A DNA stretch of 64,000 nt from Candidatus Vicinibacter proximus (GTDB taxonomy: Bacteria; Bacteroidota; Bacteroidia; Chitinophagales; Saprospiraceae), in NCBI GenBank assembly GCA_016713905.1, contig JADJOE010000003.1:806001-870000 (forward strand), in the 5' to 3' direction. The notes below the pieces were generated by a model. The model saw only the letters and a program-made list of their open reading frames with translations, had not been told where the DNA came from and did not search any database. The position numbers and the translations under genes were made by a program. Below, in pieces: positions 8,893-16,997 of the stretch; the stretch's first letter is position 1, and every line of letters starts with the position of its first letter.

Positions 8893-9208
8893 TATTTATG
8901 TTTAAAGTACGATCATTATTGTTTTTAAAGATACAAATTAAAAGATCAAAGTTAGTTTAATGTTAGGGACCGACATTGAGGTTTTAAAGATTCATTGGCT
9001 ATTTTCTCCAACATAAGCAGAAATGTTATTGAATAAAGAATTAATTCAAGTTTTTACGACCCAATTCCCATGATTTTCCTTTCTTTTAGGGCAGGTGATA
9101 AAAGTCAACATACTTTTACAATTCCGTTACATCGTTTTACACGTCAAATTTAGCATTGGCTATGGTTGTATTTAGATTTGTTCTATTATTTCACTTTTAA
9201 AATTTATT
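8893..9208. other. Divergent intergenic region, promoters only
   Basis: This 316-bp AT-rich spacer separates the M20 amidohydrolase (minus) from the BNR-like protein (plus). I see no coding frame or RNA gene. A good -7 box lies at 9173-9180 for the plus gene, and a weaker TATCTTTA on the minus strand precedes the amidohydrolase. Confidence 0.5.
9173..9180 (+). promoter_or_regulatory. Promoter -7 box of BNR-like gene
   Basis: TAGATTTG matches TAnnTTTG exactly and lies 28 nt before the ATG at 9209. No -33 TTG was found at the preferred distance. Confidence 0.4.
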
Positions 9209-10255
9209 ATGCAAGTCTACTTTTTAGTTTTTTTACATTTACTGCAGTCTTTATTTAGTCCGTGTGATACACAATTTAATAACAAATCATCGTCTGCAAA
9301 CCTGGTTTTTCAATCATTGGATGGTGGCAATACATGGAAAGATGTAAGTGGTAATTTGCCCAAAGGTATTGGAATAAACTCTGCTTTTGAAAGTCATGGA
9401 GAACTTCTTTTAGCGACTGATAAGGGGGTGTATGGCGGAGATGCTACATCCGAATTAATTCAGTGGAAGGTTGATCAGGTCCTTGGAAAAAGCATTAGCA
9501 ATATTTCTAATGGTTGGGCTGGGCCTTACGCTATAAGTTATGGCAACGGTGTATACCAAAAAATTATTGGAACATCAATTTGGGTACCTATGGACAAATC
9601 TCTCGGCGACAAAATGGTTAGAACAATTCTTGAAATACCTGGAGGGATTGTATTTATAGCAAGTGACAATGGTATCTATAAATCTATGGATGGCCGAAAA
9701 ACGTGGAAGAAGGTTTTTTCAGAAGGTATGGTCCTTGGTCTAATGGAAAATGATGGTGTGTTATTTGCCGCTGGTTTTAAAGGGGTCCTAAAGTCAGTGA
9801 ATGGAGGAGAACAGTGGGATTGGGTATTTACAGAAGATGGCATGGCTTTTTATACAGGAATGATTGATGGTCGGTTAACAGCTATAACCAGTGGAATGGG
9901 CCCATGGGGAATGGAGAAATCAGCTCCATTTGGGATAAAAACAAACAGATTGCGCACGTCCGTTGATGGTGGAAGGACTTGGCAAAGAGCGGATGCTGGC
10001 CTTTCGAATGCTCTTTTTAATCAAGATTTATTAAAGAAAAATATGCAAAATGGTGTCCAATTCAGGCCTAGTGCGATTAAGGACATTGATCAATTAGGAG
10101 AGTATTTATATTGTAGTCTCGATGCAGGGCTTTTTAGATCTGCCGATCATGGGATTACCTGGCAGCTTATTTTTAGTGCAGATGACAATAAATCTTTTGA
10201 AACAGTAATCTTCGGAAAATCAATTTATGTGGTTTCCGTTTTTAGTGGATGCTGA
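9209..10255 (+). CDS. Exported BNR/YCF48-like beta-propeller protein
   Basis: The 348-residue protein has a short signal sequence and then repeated Asp-box/BNR-type motifs: SLDGGNTWKDVS, SMDGRKTWKKVF, SVNGGEQWDWVF, SVDGGRTWQRAD and SADHGITWQLIF. These S-x-D-x-G-x-T-W repeats, spaced through the protein, predict a sialidase-like or photosystem-II-assembly-factor-like propeller. None of the catalytic residues of true sialidases (Arg triad, Tyr/Glu pair) is evident. It has no T9SS tail. It is probably a periplasmic or surface binding protein of unknown ligand. Confidence 0.75.
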   Translation: MQVYFLVFLHLLQSLFSPCDTQFNNKSSSANLVFQSLDGGNTWKDVSGNLPKGIGINSAFESHGELLLATDKGVYGGDATSELIQWKVDQVLGKSISNISNGWAGPYAISYGNGVYQKIIGTSIWVPMDKSLGDKMVRTILEIPGGIVFIASDNGIYKSMDGRKTWKKVFSEGMVLGLMENDGVLFAAGFKGVLKSVNGGEQWDWVFTEDGMAFYTGMIDGRLTAITSGMGPWGMEKSAPFGIKTNRLRTSVDGGRTWQRADAGLSNALFNQDLLKKNMQNGVQFRPSAIKDIDQLGEYLYCSLDAGLFRSADHGITWQLIFSADDNKSFETVIFGKSIYVVSVFSGC

Positions 10256-10310
10256 TAGATTCCTGAAAATACAAAATGAATCAAAATGTTTTAAAAAGAG
10301 TAGGATAAAA

Positions 10311-10467
10311 TAAAATAGGGATTAATGTGATTTTGTTTCTAGTAGATAGAATTAAAATGTTCTGAATGGATTGATTTGAAATACTTGATTGTTAAAAAAT
10401 ATCCAAGTCAAAATTTAGATTTCTAAATTCCCAAATTACAATTAAAAAAATATTAATCCCTATTTTA
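10311..10467. repeat. Long inverted repeat, 16-bp perfect arms
   Basis: TAAAATAGGGATTAAT at 10311-10326 is perfectly complementary to ATTAATCCCTATTTTA at 10452-10467, enclosing 125 bp of AT-rich non-coding DNA between two convergent genes. It could fold into a long stem, or mark the ends of a small non-autonomous mobile element; I found no clear target-site duplication. Confidence 0.6.
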
Positions 10468-10515
10468 AACTATTAAAAGATTGTAAATAGTAGATCATTT
10501 TTCAATTGTTTTGGC

Positions 10516-11754
10516 CTACTTTTTATTGAGTTCAATTACCGTTATTTCAGGCCAGATTCCCACTCTGCCAGCAAATGCAAGAAAACCAAAGCCACGATTT
10601 ATATGAATAATTCTGCCAAATTCTTCCTTGAGTCCTGCCCAGTGTGGATAACGGAATTGAACTGGACTGAATTTAAATCCAGGAATTTCTACTCCCATTT
10701 GAGCGCCATGGGTGTGACCGGATAAGGTGAGATGTACGTTGGATGGGTGCATTTTTACTTCATTTTCCCAATGTGTCGGATCATGAGAAAGTAAAACCTT
10801 GAAATCCTTTGGGTTGGTTCCTTGAAGTGCTTTTTCGAGATTCCCTCTTTTGCCGAATCCTACTCCCCAATTTTCAACCCCCAGTAAATGAATTTTATCG
10901 CCTTCTTTCTCAAAAGGATGATTTTCGTCTTGGAGCAATTTGAATCCCATTTCTTGGTGATTTTTAATTAATTGCCGGAGATTGTTGCTTTTAGCTTCTG
11001 GAGATTGCCATTCAATATAATCCCCATAATCATGGTTTCCAAGAATGGAAAATTTACCATAAGGAGCATGAAGTGAGTTAAGCATTGCCTTATATGGATT
11101 TACCTCATCAGCCGTATTGTTTACAAGATCTCCTGTAAATACTATAACATCGCACTGTTGTTCCTGTAACAATTTTAAACCTTTCTCAACTTCCTGTGGG
11201 TCATCAAAACTGCCGGAATGAAAATCAGAAAATTGAGCAATTTTGAAGCCTTCAAAAGCAGTTGGTAAATCTTCAAAAAACAATTTGTGGTAATGTATTT
11301 TATAGTTGTATTTTCCCTTAGTCATACCATAAAGAAAGGACACAAATGGGACGCTTGCCACCATTAACCCAACTTGACTAAAAAATAATCGTCTATCTGG
11401 AAAAAAGGATTGTTCTTCTGTAGTGTTCTGGCTAATTAATTTTTGCCCTACCCCAAATAAAAACCGATAGATGTCTTCTGAAAAAAGAAAAAAGATGAAA
11501 AAGATTTTGGTAACCAGTAAGGTAACGAAAAAATTCAATGTCCAACGGGAAATCCATGTAAAATGATGGGTCTTTTTAAAGCCAAAGAAACCATAAATCA
11601 TCATGAATACTAACCCCCAAGATATAATCCAAAACCCTATCGAGATTCCGGTCCTGAGGTAACTAGACGATAATCCGGCGGTAAGGATTTTTATTCCCTG
11701 GAATACATAAAGATCCAATCCAAGGAAAATGATAAACATAATAACAAAACCCAT
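10516..11754 (-). CDS. Membrane-anchored metallophosphoesterase (YkuE-like)
   Basis: About 150 N-terminal residues form four to five membrane helices, followed by a calcineurin-like phosphoesterase domain. Its dimetal motifs are in order: SDFHSG, FTGDLVNN, GNHDYGD, LSHDPTH and SGHTHGAQMG. The 412-residue architecture is that of YkuE/YaeI-type enzymes, some of which act on phospholipids such as UDP-diacylglucosamine-like substrates; here the substrate is unknown. The gene is convergent with the BNR-like gene across a long inverted repeat. Confidence 0.88.
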   Translation of the reverse strand: MGFVIMFIIFLGLDLYVFQGIKILTAGLSSSYLRTGISIGFWIISWGLVFMMIYGFFGFKKTHHFTWISRWTLNFFVTLLVTKIFFIFFLFSEDIYRFLFGVGQKLISQNTTEEQSFFPDRRLFFSQVGLMVASVPFVSFLYGMTKGKYNYKIHYHKLFFEDLPTAFEGFKIAQFSDFHSGSFDDPQEVEKGLKLLQEQQCDVIVFTGDLVNNTADEVNPYKAMLNSLHAPYGKFSILGNHDYGDYIEWQSPEAKSNNLRQLIKNHQEMGFKLLQDENHPFEKEGDKIHLLGVENWGVGFGKRGNLEKALQGTNPKDFKVLLSHDPTHWENEVKMHPSNVHLTLSGHTHGAQMGVEIPGFKFSPVQFRYPHWAGLKEEFGRIIHINRGFGFLAFAGRVGIWPEITVIELNKK

Positions 11755-12013
11755 TTATTTGGAGATTTAGAAATAAGTAACGCTATAATGACAGCATTGG
11801 TTTATTAGAAAATGCCAGTGCAGTTACATAATTAGACCAGAGGCATAAAAGTTCCCATAAGGATGCCAAATAACTGGACAAACAATCAGAACAATCGGAT
11901 TAGTGTTGGTTAATTAAAGAATATCCTGAGGTGTAAGATTCAGATTTACAATGATTTGTATGTTAATTTTAACTTCCTTTATAGGGTTAAGGTGTTCTGG
12001 AGTGGAAAAGCTC

Positions 12014-12021
12014 TAAATTTG
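12014..12021 (+). promoter_or_regulatory. Promoter -7 box of arginine deiminase operon
   Basis: TAAATTTG is an exact TAnnTTTG match ending 16 nt before the ATG at 12038. It would drive the three overlapping genes that follow. Confidence 0.5.
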
Positions 12022-12037
12022 CAGCAAATACCTCAAT

Positions 12038-13321
12038 ATGGGATTGTCGAAAGAAATATACGTTGATTCAGAAATCATGCCTTTGAAAAAAGTTATTGTC
12101 CATGCACCTGATGAAGGGATTGACAGAATCAGCCCCAAGCGAGCAGGGGAGTTGCTATTTGATGACATTGTTTACCTGCCAGCAATGCAAAGGGAGCATA
12201 AAATTTTTACCAATGTGTTAGGAATGTTTATTGGAGATGAGAATGTTCTGGAGACAGAGACTCTGATTAGGGAAGCTTTGGATGCCAGTGTACCACTTAA
12301 GGAGGAGCTTTTACAGAAGTTGGCTGAATGGGAAGAATTACCTGGCAGTGTCATCAAATCACTAAATGACATGGATCATGGTTTACTGGCAGAGGTTTTA
12401 ATTTCAGGCTACAATTACCCGGAGGATCACATTTTGTTTGATCCAATACCTAATTTTATTTTTACGAGGGATATTGCATTGACCATTAAGGATCATGTGG
12501 TCATCACAAAGGCATCCAAATCAGTAAGGCATCGAGAGAACCTCCTTACACGTTTTTTCATCTATGCCCATCCACAGTTTTCTAACTTGCTAACGGATGA
12601 CCGTCTGATAAACCTTAATCTAATCAATGATTTTCCGCCTTCACGAAAAGGGGAGCCTATTTCTATAGAAGGAGGAGATCTGATGCTTTTAAATGAAGAC
12701 TATTTACTCATAGGTAGCAGTGAGCGTACAACGGATCATGCTTTGAATACCTTGAAGAAAATTCTATTTGACAGAAAATTGATCAAAAATATTGTAGAAG
12801 TAGATGTGCCCAAAGAACGCTCTTTTATGCACATTGACACACTATTTACGCAAATTGACCATTTAGATTTTGTAGGCTATAAACCCATAGTGAAGGACGG
12901 TCTTGGTTCATATGTAACTGTACATCGTTCATCTGGTGAAATGGTCGAGTATCCTTCTGTGTTGGATTTTCTTCATGCAGAAATAAGTCCTGAAATCAAT
13001 TTTATTTGGAGTGGGGACGGTGAATCTCCTTATCAGGAAAGAGAACAATGGACCGATGGATGTAATTTGTTGACCATTCGTCCAGGCGTAGCATTAACAT
13101 ACGACCGTAATCCTAATACTGAGAAAGCCTTTCGCAATAATGGTTATTCAGTAATTCACGCAAATGAGTTTCTCCGCCAGGTGGAAGGGGGTAGCATTGA
13201 GCCATCTGAATTAAAGAAAACCATCATCACTTTGCCATCCAGTGAGCTTTCAAGAGCACGTGGAGGAACACATTGTATGTCATGTCCAGTTATCCGTCAA
13301 AAGATCAGCGAGTATGTTTAA
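12038..13321 (+). CDS. arcA: Arginine deiminase family enzyme
   Basis: Arginine deiminase converts arginine to citrulline and ammonia. The 427-residue length and motifs fit: an N-terminal MPLKKVIVHAP, RISPKRAGELLFDD, FTRDIALTI, EGGD with its guanidinium-binding acid, the catalytic His in FMHIDTLF and the nucleophilic Cys in RGGTHCMSCP near the C-terminus. The sequence resembles bacterial ArcA in its opening and close, but the rest of the arginine deiminase pathway (ornithine carbamoyltransferase, carbamate kinase, antiporter) is not nearby. It may therefore serve acid tolerance, nitrogen supply or a related guanidino substrate. Its stop overlaps the next gene by 8 nt. Confidence 0.85.
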   Translation: MGLSKEIYVDSEIMPLKKVIVHAPDEGIDRISPKRAGELLFDDIVYLPAMQREHKIFTNVLGMFIGDENVLETETLIREALDASVPLKEELLQKLAEWEELPGSVIKSLNDMDHGLLAEVLISGYNYPEDHILFDPIPNFIFTRDIALTIKDHVVITKASKSVRHRENLLTRFFIYAHPQFSNLLTDDRLINLNLINDFPPSRKGEPISIEGGDLMLLNEDYLLIGSSERTTDHALNTLKKILFDRKLIKNIVEVDVPKERSFMHIDTLFTQIDHLDFVGYKPIVKDGLGSYVTVHRSSGEMVEYPSVLDFLHAEISPEINFIWSGDGESPYQEREQWTDGCNLLTIRPGVALTYDRNPNTEKAFRNNGYSVIHANEFLRQVEGGSIEPSELKKTIITLPSSELSRARGGTHCMSCPVIRQKISEYV

Positions 13322-13724
13322 ACACCAGACACAAGTCAGGGTAAGGTATTCTGAGACCGATCGAATGGCTTATGTTTATTACGGAAATTATAGTTTTTAT
13401 TTCGAAACCGGTAGGGTAGAAGCACTGCGATCTCTGGGTTTAAGCTATAAATCCGTGGAGGATGAATTGGGTGTTTTTATGCCGGTGATGAATATGAATG
13501 TAAGGTATCTGCGCCCATGTTACTACGATGAATTGTTGATCCTGGAAACTACCATCTTGCATTTGCCTGAACGAACCATTGAGTTTGAAACCAAAATTTT
13601 TAAGGAACAAAACGAATTAGCCAATCAAGGCAAGGTGACCCTTTGTTTTGTCGATATAAAAACCAAAAAACGGGTTAATGCTCCTGAAGTTATTGTGGAC
13701 AAATTAAAATCATACTTTGATTAA
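13314..13724 (+). CDS. Hotdog-fold acyl-CoA thioesterase (YbgC-like)
   Basis: A 136-residue single-domain hotdog protein of the 4-hydroxybenzoyl-CoA thioesterase/YbgC group, which hydrolyses short or medium acyl-CoA thioesters. The catalytic-loop signature YSETDRMAYVYYGNY with its Asp is near residue 15. I place the start at ATG 13314, giving the normal YbgC N-terminus; an open extension upstream lies inside the arginine deiminase gene in another frame and looks artefactual. It overlaps arcA by 8 nt and the following membrane-protein gene by 8 nt. Confidence 0.85.
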   Translation: MFKHQTQVRVRYSETDRMAYVYYGNYSFYFETGRVEALRSLGLSYKSVEDELGVFMPVMNMNVRYLRPCYYDELLILETTILHLPERTIEFETKIFKEQNELANQGKVTLCFVDIKTKKRVNAPEVIVDKLKSYFD

Positions 13725-14694
13725 GGGTGTATATAAAATAAAAAAGGCTTTGTTAGATTTTGGGCCGTTTGCACAAGTGATACAATGGTCAAAGACTCAT
13801 TCTCTTCCTGGTTTTTATGGTGTAAGTATATATACGACCCTTTCTTTTATAAATTTTGAATTAAAGAAAAATGATCTGGAAACCCGCGCCAGTGCCATGT
13901 CGTATAATTTTTTTCTTGCCTTGTTTCCGACATTAATATTTTTGTTCACATTAACTGCATATTTACCAAAGAGTTGGGATTTCTTTACAACTTTAGAAAA
14001 TTCTCTTAATTCTATAATGCCTGTAGGCGCTAAGGACTATCTTTGGAAAAATATTGTTGGGGCAATACGACCTAAGGCAAACAAAAGTTTTCTTTCAATA
14101 GGATTTATTCTGGCTGTTTTTTTTGCTTCTAATGGAATTCTTTCCATGATGAGCGGGTTTGACAAAACGTACCGAAGTAGCTTTCGCAAAAGAAGCTGGA
14201 TTGAGAAACATTTGATAGCTTTATTGCTCACTTTTCTTTTGAGTATTCTATTGATCTTTTCTATAGTGCTGATCATAATGGGGAGTTATATATTTAATTG
14301 GTTATTTGGATTGCTAAAATTGGGAACTTTAGCCGCGCTAAGCATAAAGCTTTTGCAATACGTGATTATCATCTTACTCTTTTATACAGTTATAGATTTG
14401 ATTTACCGATTTGGTCCTGCATTGCGTAAGCCGATGAAAGGGTTTTCTCCGGGTACAATTTTTGCTACAACAACATCGATTCTTACTTCTGTTGTTTTCG
14501 GGTACTTTGTTGAAAATTTCTCCTCTTACCATAAGATATATGGAGCCATATCTGCTCTAATAATAACTTTAGTCTGGATTAGAATAAATGTACTTATACT
14601 TATTCTTGGATTTGAATTAAATGCAGGAATCATCATCAATCGTGACATCAAAAGTGACATCGATGAAGCAGCTGCATTAGGATCAAACCAATGA
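13717..14694 (+). CDS. YihY/BrkB-family inner-membrane protein
   Basis: The 325-residue protein shows the YihY/virulence factor BrkB pattern, formerly mislabelled ribonuclease BN: an early ETRASAMSYNFFLALFPTLI, about six membrane helices, and a conserved C-terminal segment YGAISALIITLVWI. The function of the family is unsettled (transport or envelope roles have been suggested). The start is most likely TTG 13717, overlapping the thioesterase by 8 nt; another TTG at about 13750 is possible. It converges with the DUF2461 gene with a 12-nt overlap. Confidence 0.85.
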   Translation: MIKGVYKIKKALLDFGPFAQVIQWSKTHSLPGFYGVSIYTTLSFINFELKKNDLETRASAMSYNFFLALFPTLIFLFTLTAYLPKSWDFFTTLENSLNSIMPVGAKDYLWKNIVGAIRPKANKSFLSIGFILAVFFASNGILSMMSGFDKTYRSSFRKRSWIEKHLIALLLTFLLSILLIFSIVLIIMGSYIFNWLFGLLKLGTLAALSIKLLQYVIIILLFYTVIDLIYRFGPALRKPMKGFSPGTIFATTTSILTSVVFGYFVENFSSYHKIYGAISALIITLVWIRINVLILILGFELNAGIIINRDIKSDIDEAAALGSNQ

Positions 14695-15348
14695 ATTTTC
14701 TAAAAATTCATTCATTGGCTTGGCATCTTTATACACCTTAAGGATTAACTTTTCTAATCCATCTTTTAGGATAAGTTCGGAATCAAAAGCACAAGTATAA
14801 TAAAATGCTTTATTGTACAGTAATGGTTCAATGGCTGCTACTTCTTTAAATTCTTTTGATATTACTTTGTTCTTTTCTCCCCTGATTTCACCAAATCTTT
14901 CAATAAATGATTTGGATAAATAAAGCTTTTTAAATTCGTTAAGATGGGTAGCTATATAAGTTCTTATTTTATGTAGGATCTCTGGGCCTGGTTCATAAAT
15001 TCCGGAATAGATGTGAAATCTATCCGCTCTAAACTCCAGATAAAAACCGGGAGCGCTTATCTCCTTCTTGCCAAAAGCAGTTATTAAAGCAGACATATGG
15101 GTTTTGTATGGAGATTTGTCCTTGCTGAACCTGACATCTTTATATATCCTAAAAATAGACTCTTTAGCTGTCATTTTAATTCTTGGATCCTCTTTTTGTA
15201 ATAAAACAATCATTCTTTCAATAAATGTTTGAAATGGAGTCTCAACCTTAGTTTTAAACCTGTTCTTGTTTGCATTGAACCACTCCCGATTATTGTTCAC
15301 TTCAAGATCGGCTAAAAAATTTAAAAAATCTACTTCAAAAAATATCAT
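14683..15348 (-). CDS. DUF2461 / TIGR02453 family protein
   Basis: The 221-residue product has the family signature FLADLEVNNNREWFNANK at its start, IYKDVRFSKDKSPYKTHMSA in the middle and FYLEFRADRFHIYSGIYEP, all typical of the widespread TIGR02453 family of unknown function. The start is placed at ATG 15348; a GTG at 15366 in frame would add six residues. It is convergent with the BrkB-like gene, overlapping by 12 nt. Confidence 0.85.
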   Translation of the reverse strand: MIFFEVDFLNFLADLEVNNNREWFNANKNRFKTKVETPFQTFIERMIVLLQKEDPRIKMTAKESIFRIYKDVRFSKDKSPYKTHMSALITAFGKKEISAPGFYLEFRADRFHIYSGIYEPGPEILHKIRTYIATHLNEFKKLYLSKSFIERFGEIRGEKNKVISKEFKEVAAIEPLLYNKAFYYTCAFDSELILKDGLEKLILKVYKDAKPMNEFLENSLV

Positions 15349-15607
15349 GACATTCCGTATTTTCACACAAGATAAGGAGTGTATGAAATTGTTATATACT
15401 ACATGTTATTAAGCCTAAAAAAAATTACACCACTTGCACATTTATATCAATTGTTATTTTTTCTATATCGGTGACCAGATACATCTGACAGACAATCAAA
15501 TCCATCCTCTCCAAATAAATTCACAATTTGTGTGCTGACCTATATAAACATTATGATAAATTAAAACCATTTATAAATTTCACCATCATTAACTAATTTT
15601 TTTTAGC

Positions 15608-16198
15608 ATGTATTTTTCTTTCAAATCTTTTAAACCCTATGTCCATTCGAGTTCTTTTGTTCATCCTTTAGCTGCAATTACAGGGTGCGTAAGAATTGGC
15701 AAAAATGTATATGTAGGTCCGTTTGCTGCGTTGAGGGGAGATTTTGGAGAGATAGTGATTGAAGATGGCTGTAATATTCAGGAACATTGTATGGTGCATA
15801 TGTTTCCGGGAATAACTGTGCACCTGGAGGAGAATGTGCATGTTGGTCATGGTGCTATTATCCATGGCGCAAGAATCGGAAGAAACTCTCTGGTTGGAAT
15901 GAATTCCGTGATTATGGATGATTGTGAAATAGGGGAGGAATGTATAGTAGGGGCAATGAGTTTTATTAAAGAAAGATCCAATTTCGGTAGGCGAAGTTTA
16001 ATTGTTGGTAATCCTGCCAAAAAAGTCAAAGATGTTTCTGACGAAATGATCCTTTGGAAAACCAAAGGGACCGAATTATATCAACAATTGGCGCATGATT
16101 GTTTAGAGCACTTGAAAGTAACTGAACCCCTTAGAGAAATGCCAGCTGATTGGAAAATTCCAAATGGTGAATTTAAAAGTTGGCGCCATCGGGATTAG
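15608..16198 (+). CDS. paaY: PaaY-like gamma-carbonic-anhydrase-fold thioesterase
   Basis: The 196-residue left-handed beta-helix protein is built of hexapeptide repeats (IGKNVYVGPFAALRGDFG, VHVGHGAIIHGARIG, LVGMNSVIMD), with the zinc-binding His residues in HCMVH and HVGHGAIIHG. The C-terminal segment LIVGNPAKKVKDVSDE, ILWKTKGTELYQQL and VTEPLRE follows E. coli PaaY closely. PaaY is reported to clear dead-end CoA thioesters during phenylacetate breakdown. A crotonase follows 36 nt later with its own promoter; the core paa genes are not in this window. Confidence 0.8.
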   Translation: MYFSFKSFKPYVHSSSFVHPLAAITGCVRIGKNVYVGPFAALRGDFGEIVIEDGCNIQEHCMVHMFPGITVHLEENVHVGHGAIIHGARIGRNSLVGMNSVIMDDCEIGEECIVGAMSFIKERSNFGRRSLIVGNPAKKVKDVSDEMILWKTKGTELYQQLAHDCLEHLKVTEPLREMPADWKIPNGEFKSWRHRD

Positions 16199-16211
16199 AT
16201 TTTTACCTTTG
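16180..16211 (+). promoter_or_regulatory. Promoter of the crotonase gene
   Basis: TTG at 16180-16182 and TACCTTTG at 16204-16211 are separated by 21 nt, a good match to the Bacteroidota -33/-7 arrangement. The -33 element lies inside the end of paaY. The ATG follows at 16235. Confidence 0.6.
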
Positions 16212-16234
16212 CTTTTGTGCATTAATTTGTAGTT

Positions 16235-16993
16235 ATGAGTAATTATGTAAAGCGATACCGTCAAGACCAGCTTGAGATCATTGAATTTTTTACGGAACAA
16301 AGCAATTCTTTGCCTTCAGACATATTGAGTCAACTGGTAGATACCATTGACGACATATCTACAACTTCTGATTGTCCTATTATTCTGTTAAAAAGTGGCG
16401 GTGAAAAAGTATTTTGCGCAGGGGCTAGTTTTGATGAATTATCCTCTCTCCAAAATATGGATGCAGGCAAATCTTTTTTTATGGGCTTTGCCAATGTAAT
16501 CCTGGCGATGAGGCGTTCACCAAAAATAATTTTAGGACGCATTCAAGGAAAATCAGTTGGTGGAGGGGTAGGACTTGCTGCTGGATGTGATTATGTTTTT
16601 GCAAGTAAATATGCATCGGTTAGACTCAGCGAATTGGCGGTTGGCATTGGGCCATTTGTGATAGGTCCTGCGGTGGAAAGAAAGATTGGCTTAGCTGCCT
16701 TTTCTCAAATGGCGCTAAATGCAACGGAATGGCAGACAGCACAATGGGCCAAGGATAAGGGTTTGTATCAGGAAGTTTTTGAAAATACAGAGCAGTTGGA
16801 TGCTTACATCGACCATTTTTCCAAGCTTCTTTTAAGTTCAAATCCACTCGCATTAAATGAACTTAAAAAAGTGTTTTGGGAGAACACTGAACATTGGACA
16901 AAGTTGCTTCCCGCGCGGGCTGAAATTTCCGGCAGACTAGTTTTAAGTGACTACACCAGAGAGGCTATATCCAACTTCAAAAAAATGAACTAA
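16235..16993 (+). CDS. Enoyl-CoA hydratase/isomerase family protein
   Basis: A 252-residue crotonase. The oxyanion-hole region (FCAGASFDEL near 60) and GGGVGLAAGCD near 110 are present. One catalytic glutamate (Glu144 in rat enoyl-CoA hydratase) is replaced by Gly in GGGVGLA, while the other (Glu164 equivalent) is kept in LSELAVGIGP. Loss of one Glu is seen in isomerases and other crotonases, so hydratase activity is uncertain. Its position after paaY suggests a role in ring-derived or branched acyl-CoA metabolism; that is inference. Confidence 0.85.
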   Translation: MSNYVKRYRQDQLEIIEFFTEQSNSLPSDILSQLVDTIDDISTTSDCPIILLKSGGEKVFCAGASFDELSSLQNMDAGKSFFMGFANVILAMRRSPKIILGRIQGKSVGGGVGLAAGCDYVFASKYASVRLSELAVGIGPFVIGPAVERKIGLAAFSQMALNATEWQTAQWAKDKGLYQEVFENTEQLDAYIDHFSKLLLSSNPLALNELKKVFWENTEHWTKLLPARAEISGRLVLSDYTREAISNFKKMN

Positions 16994-16997
16994 AAAC

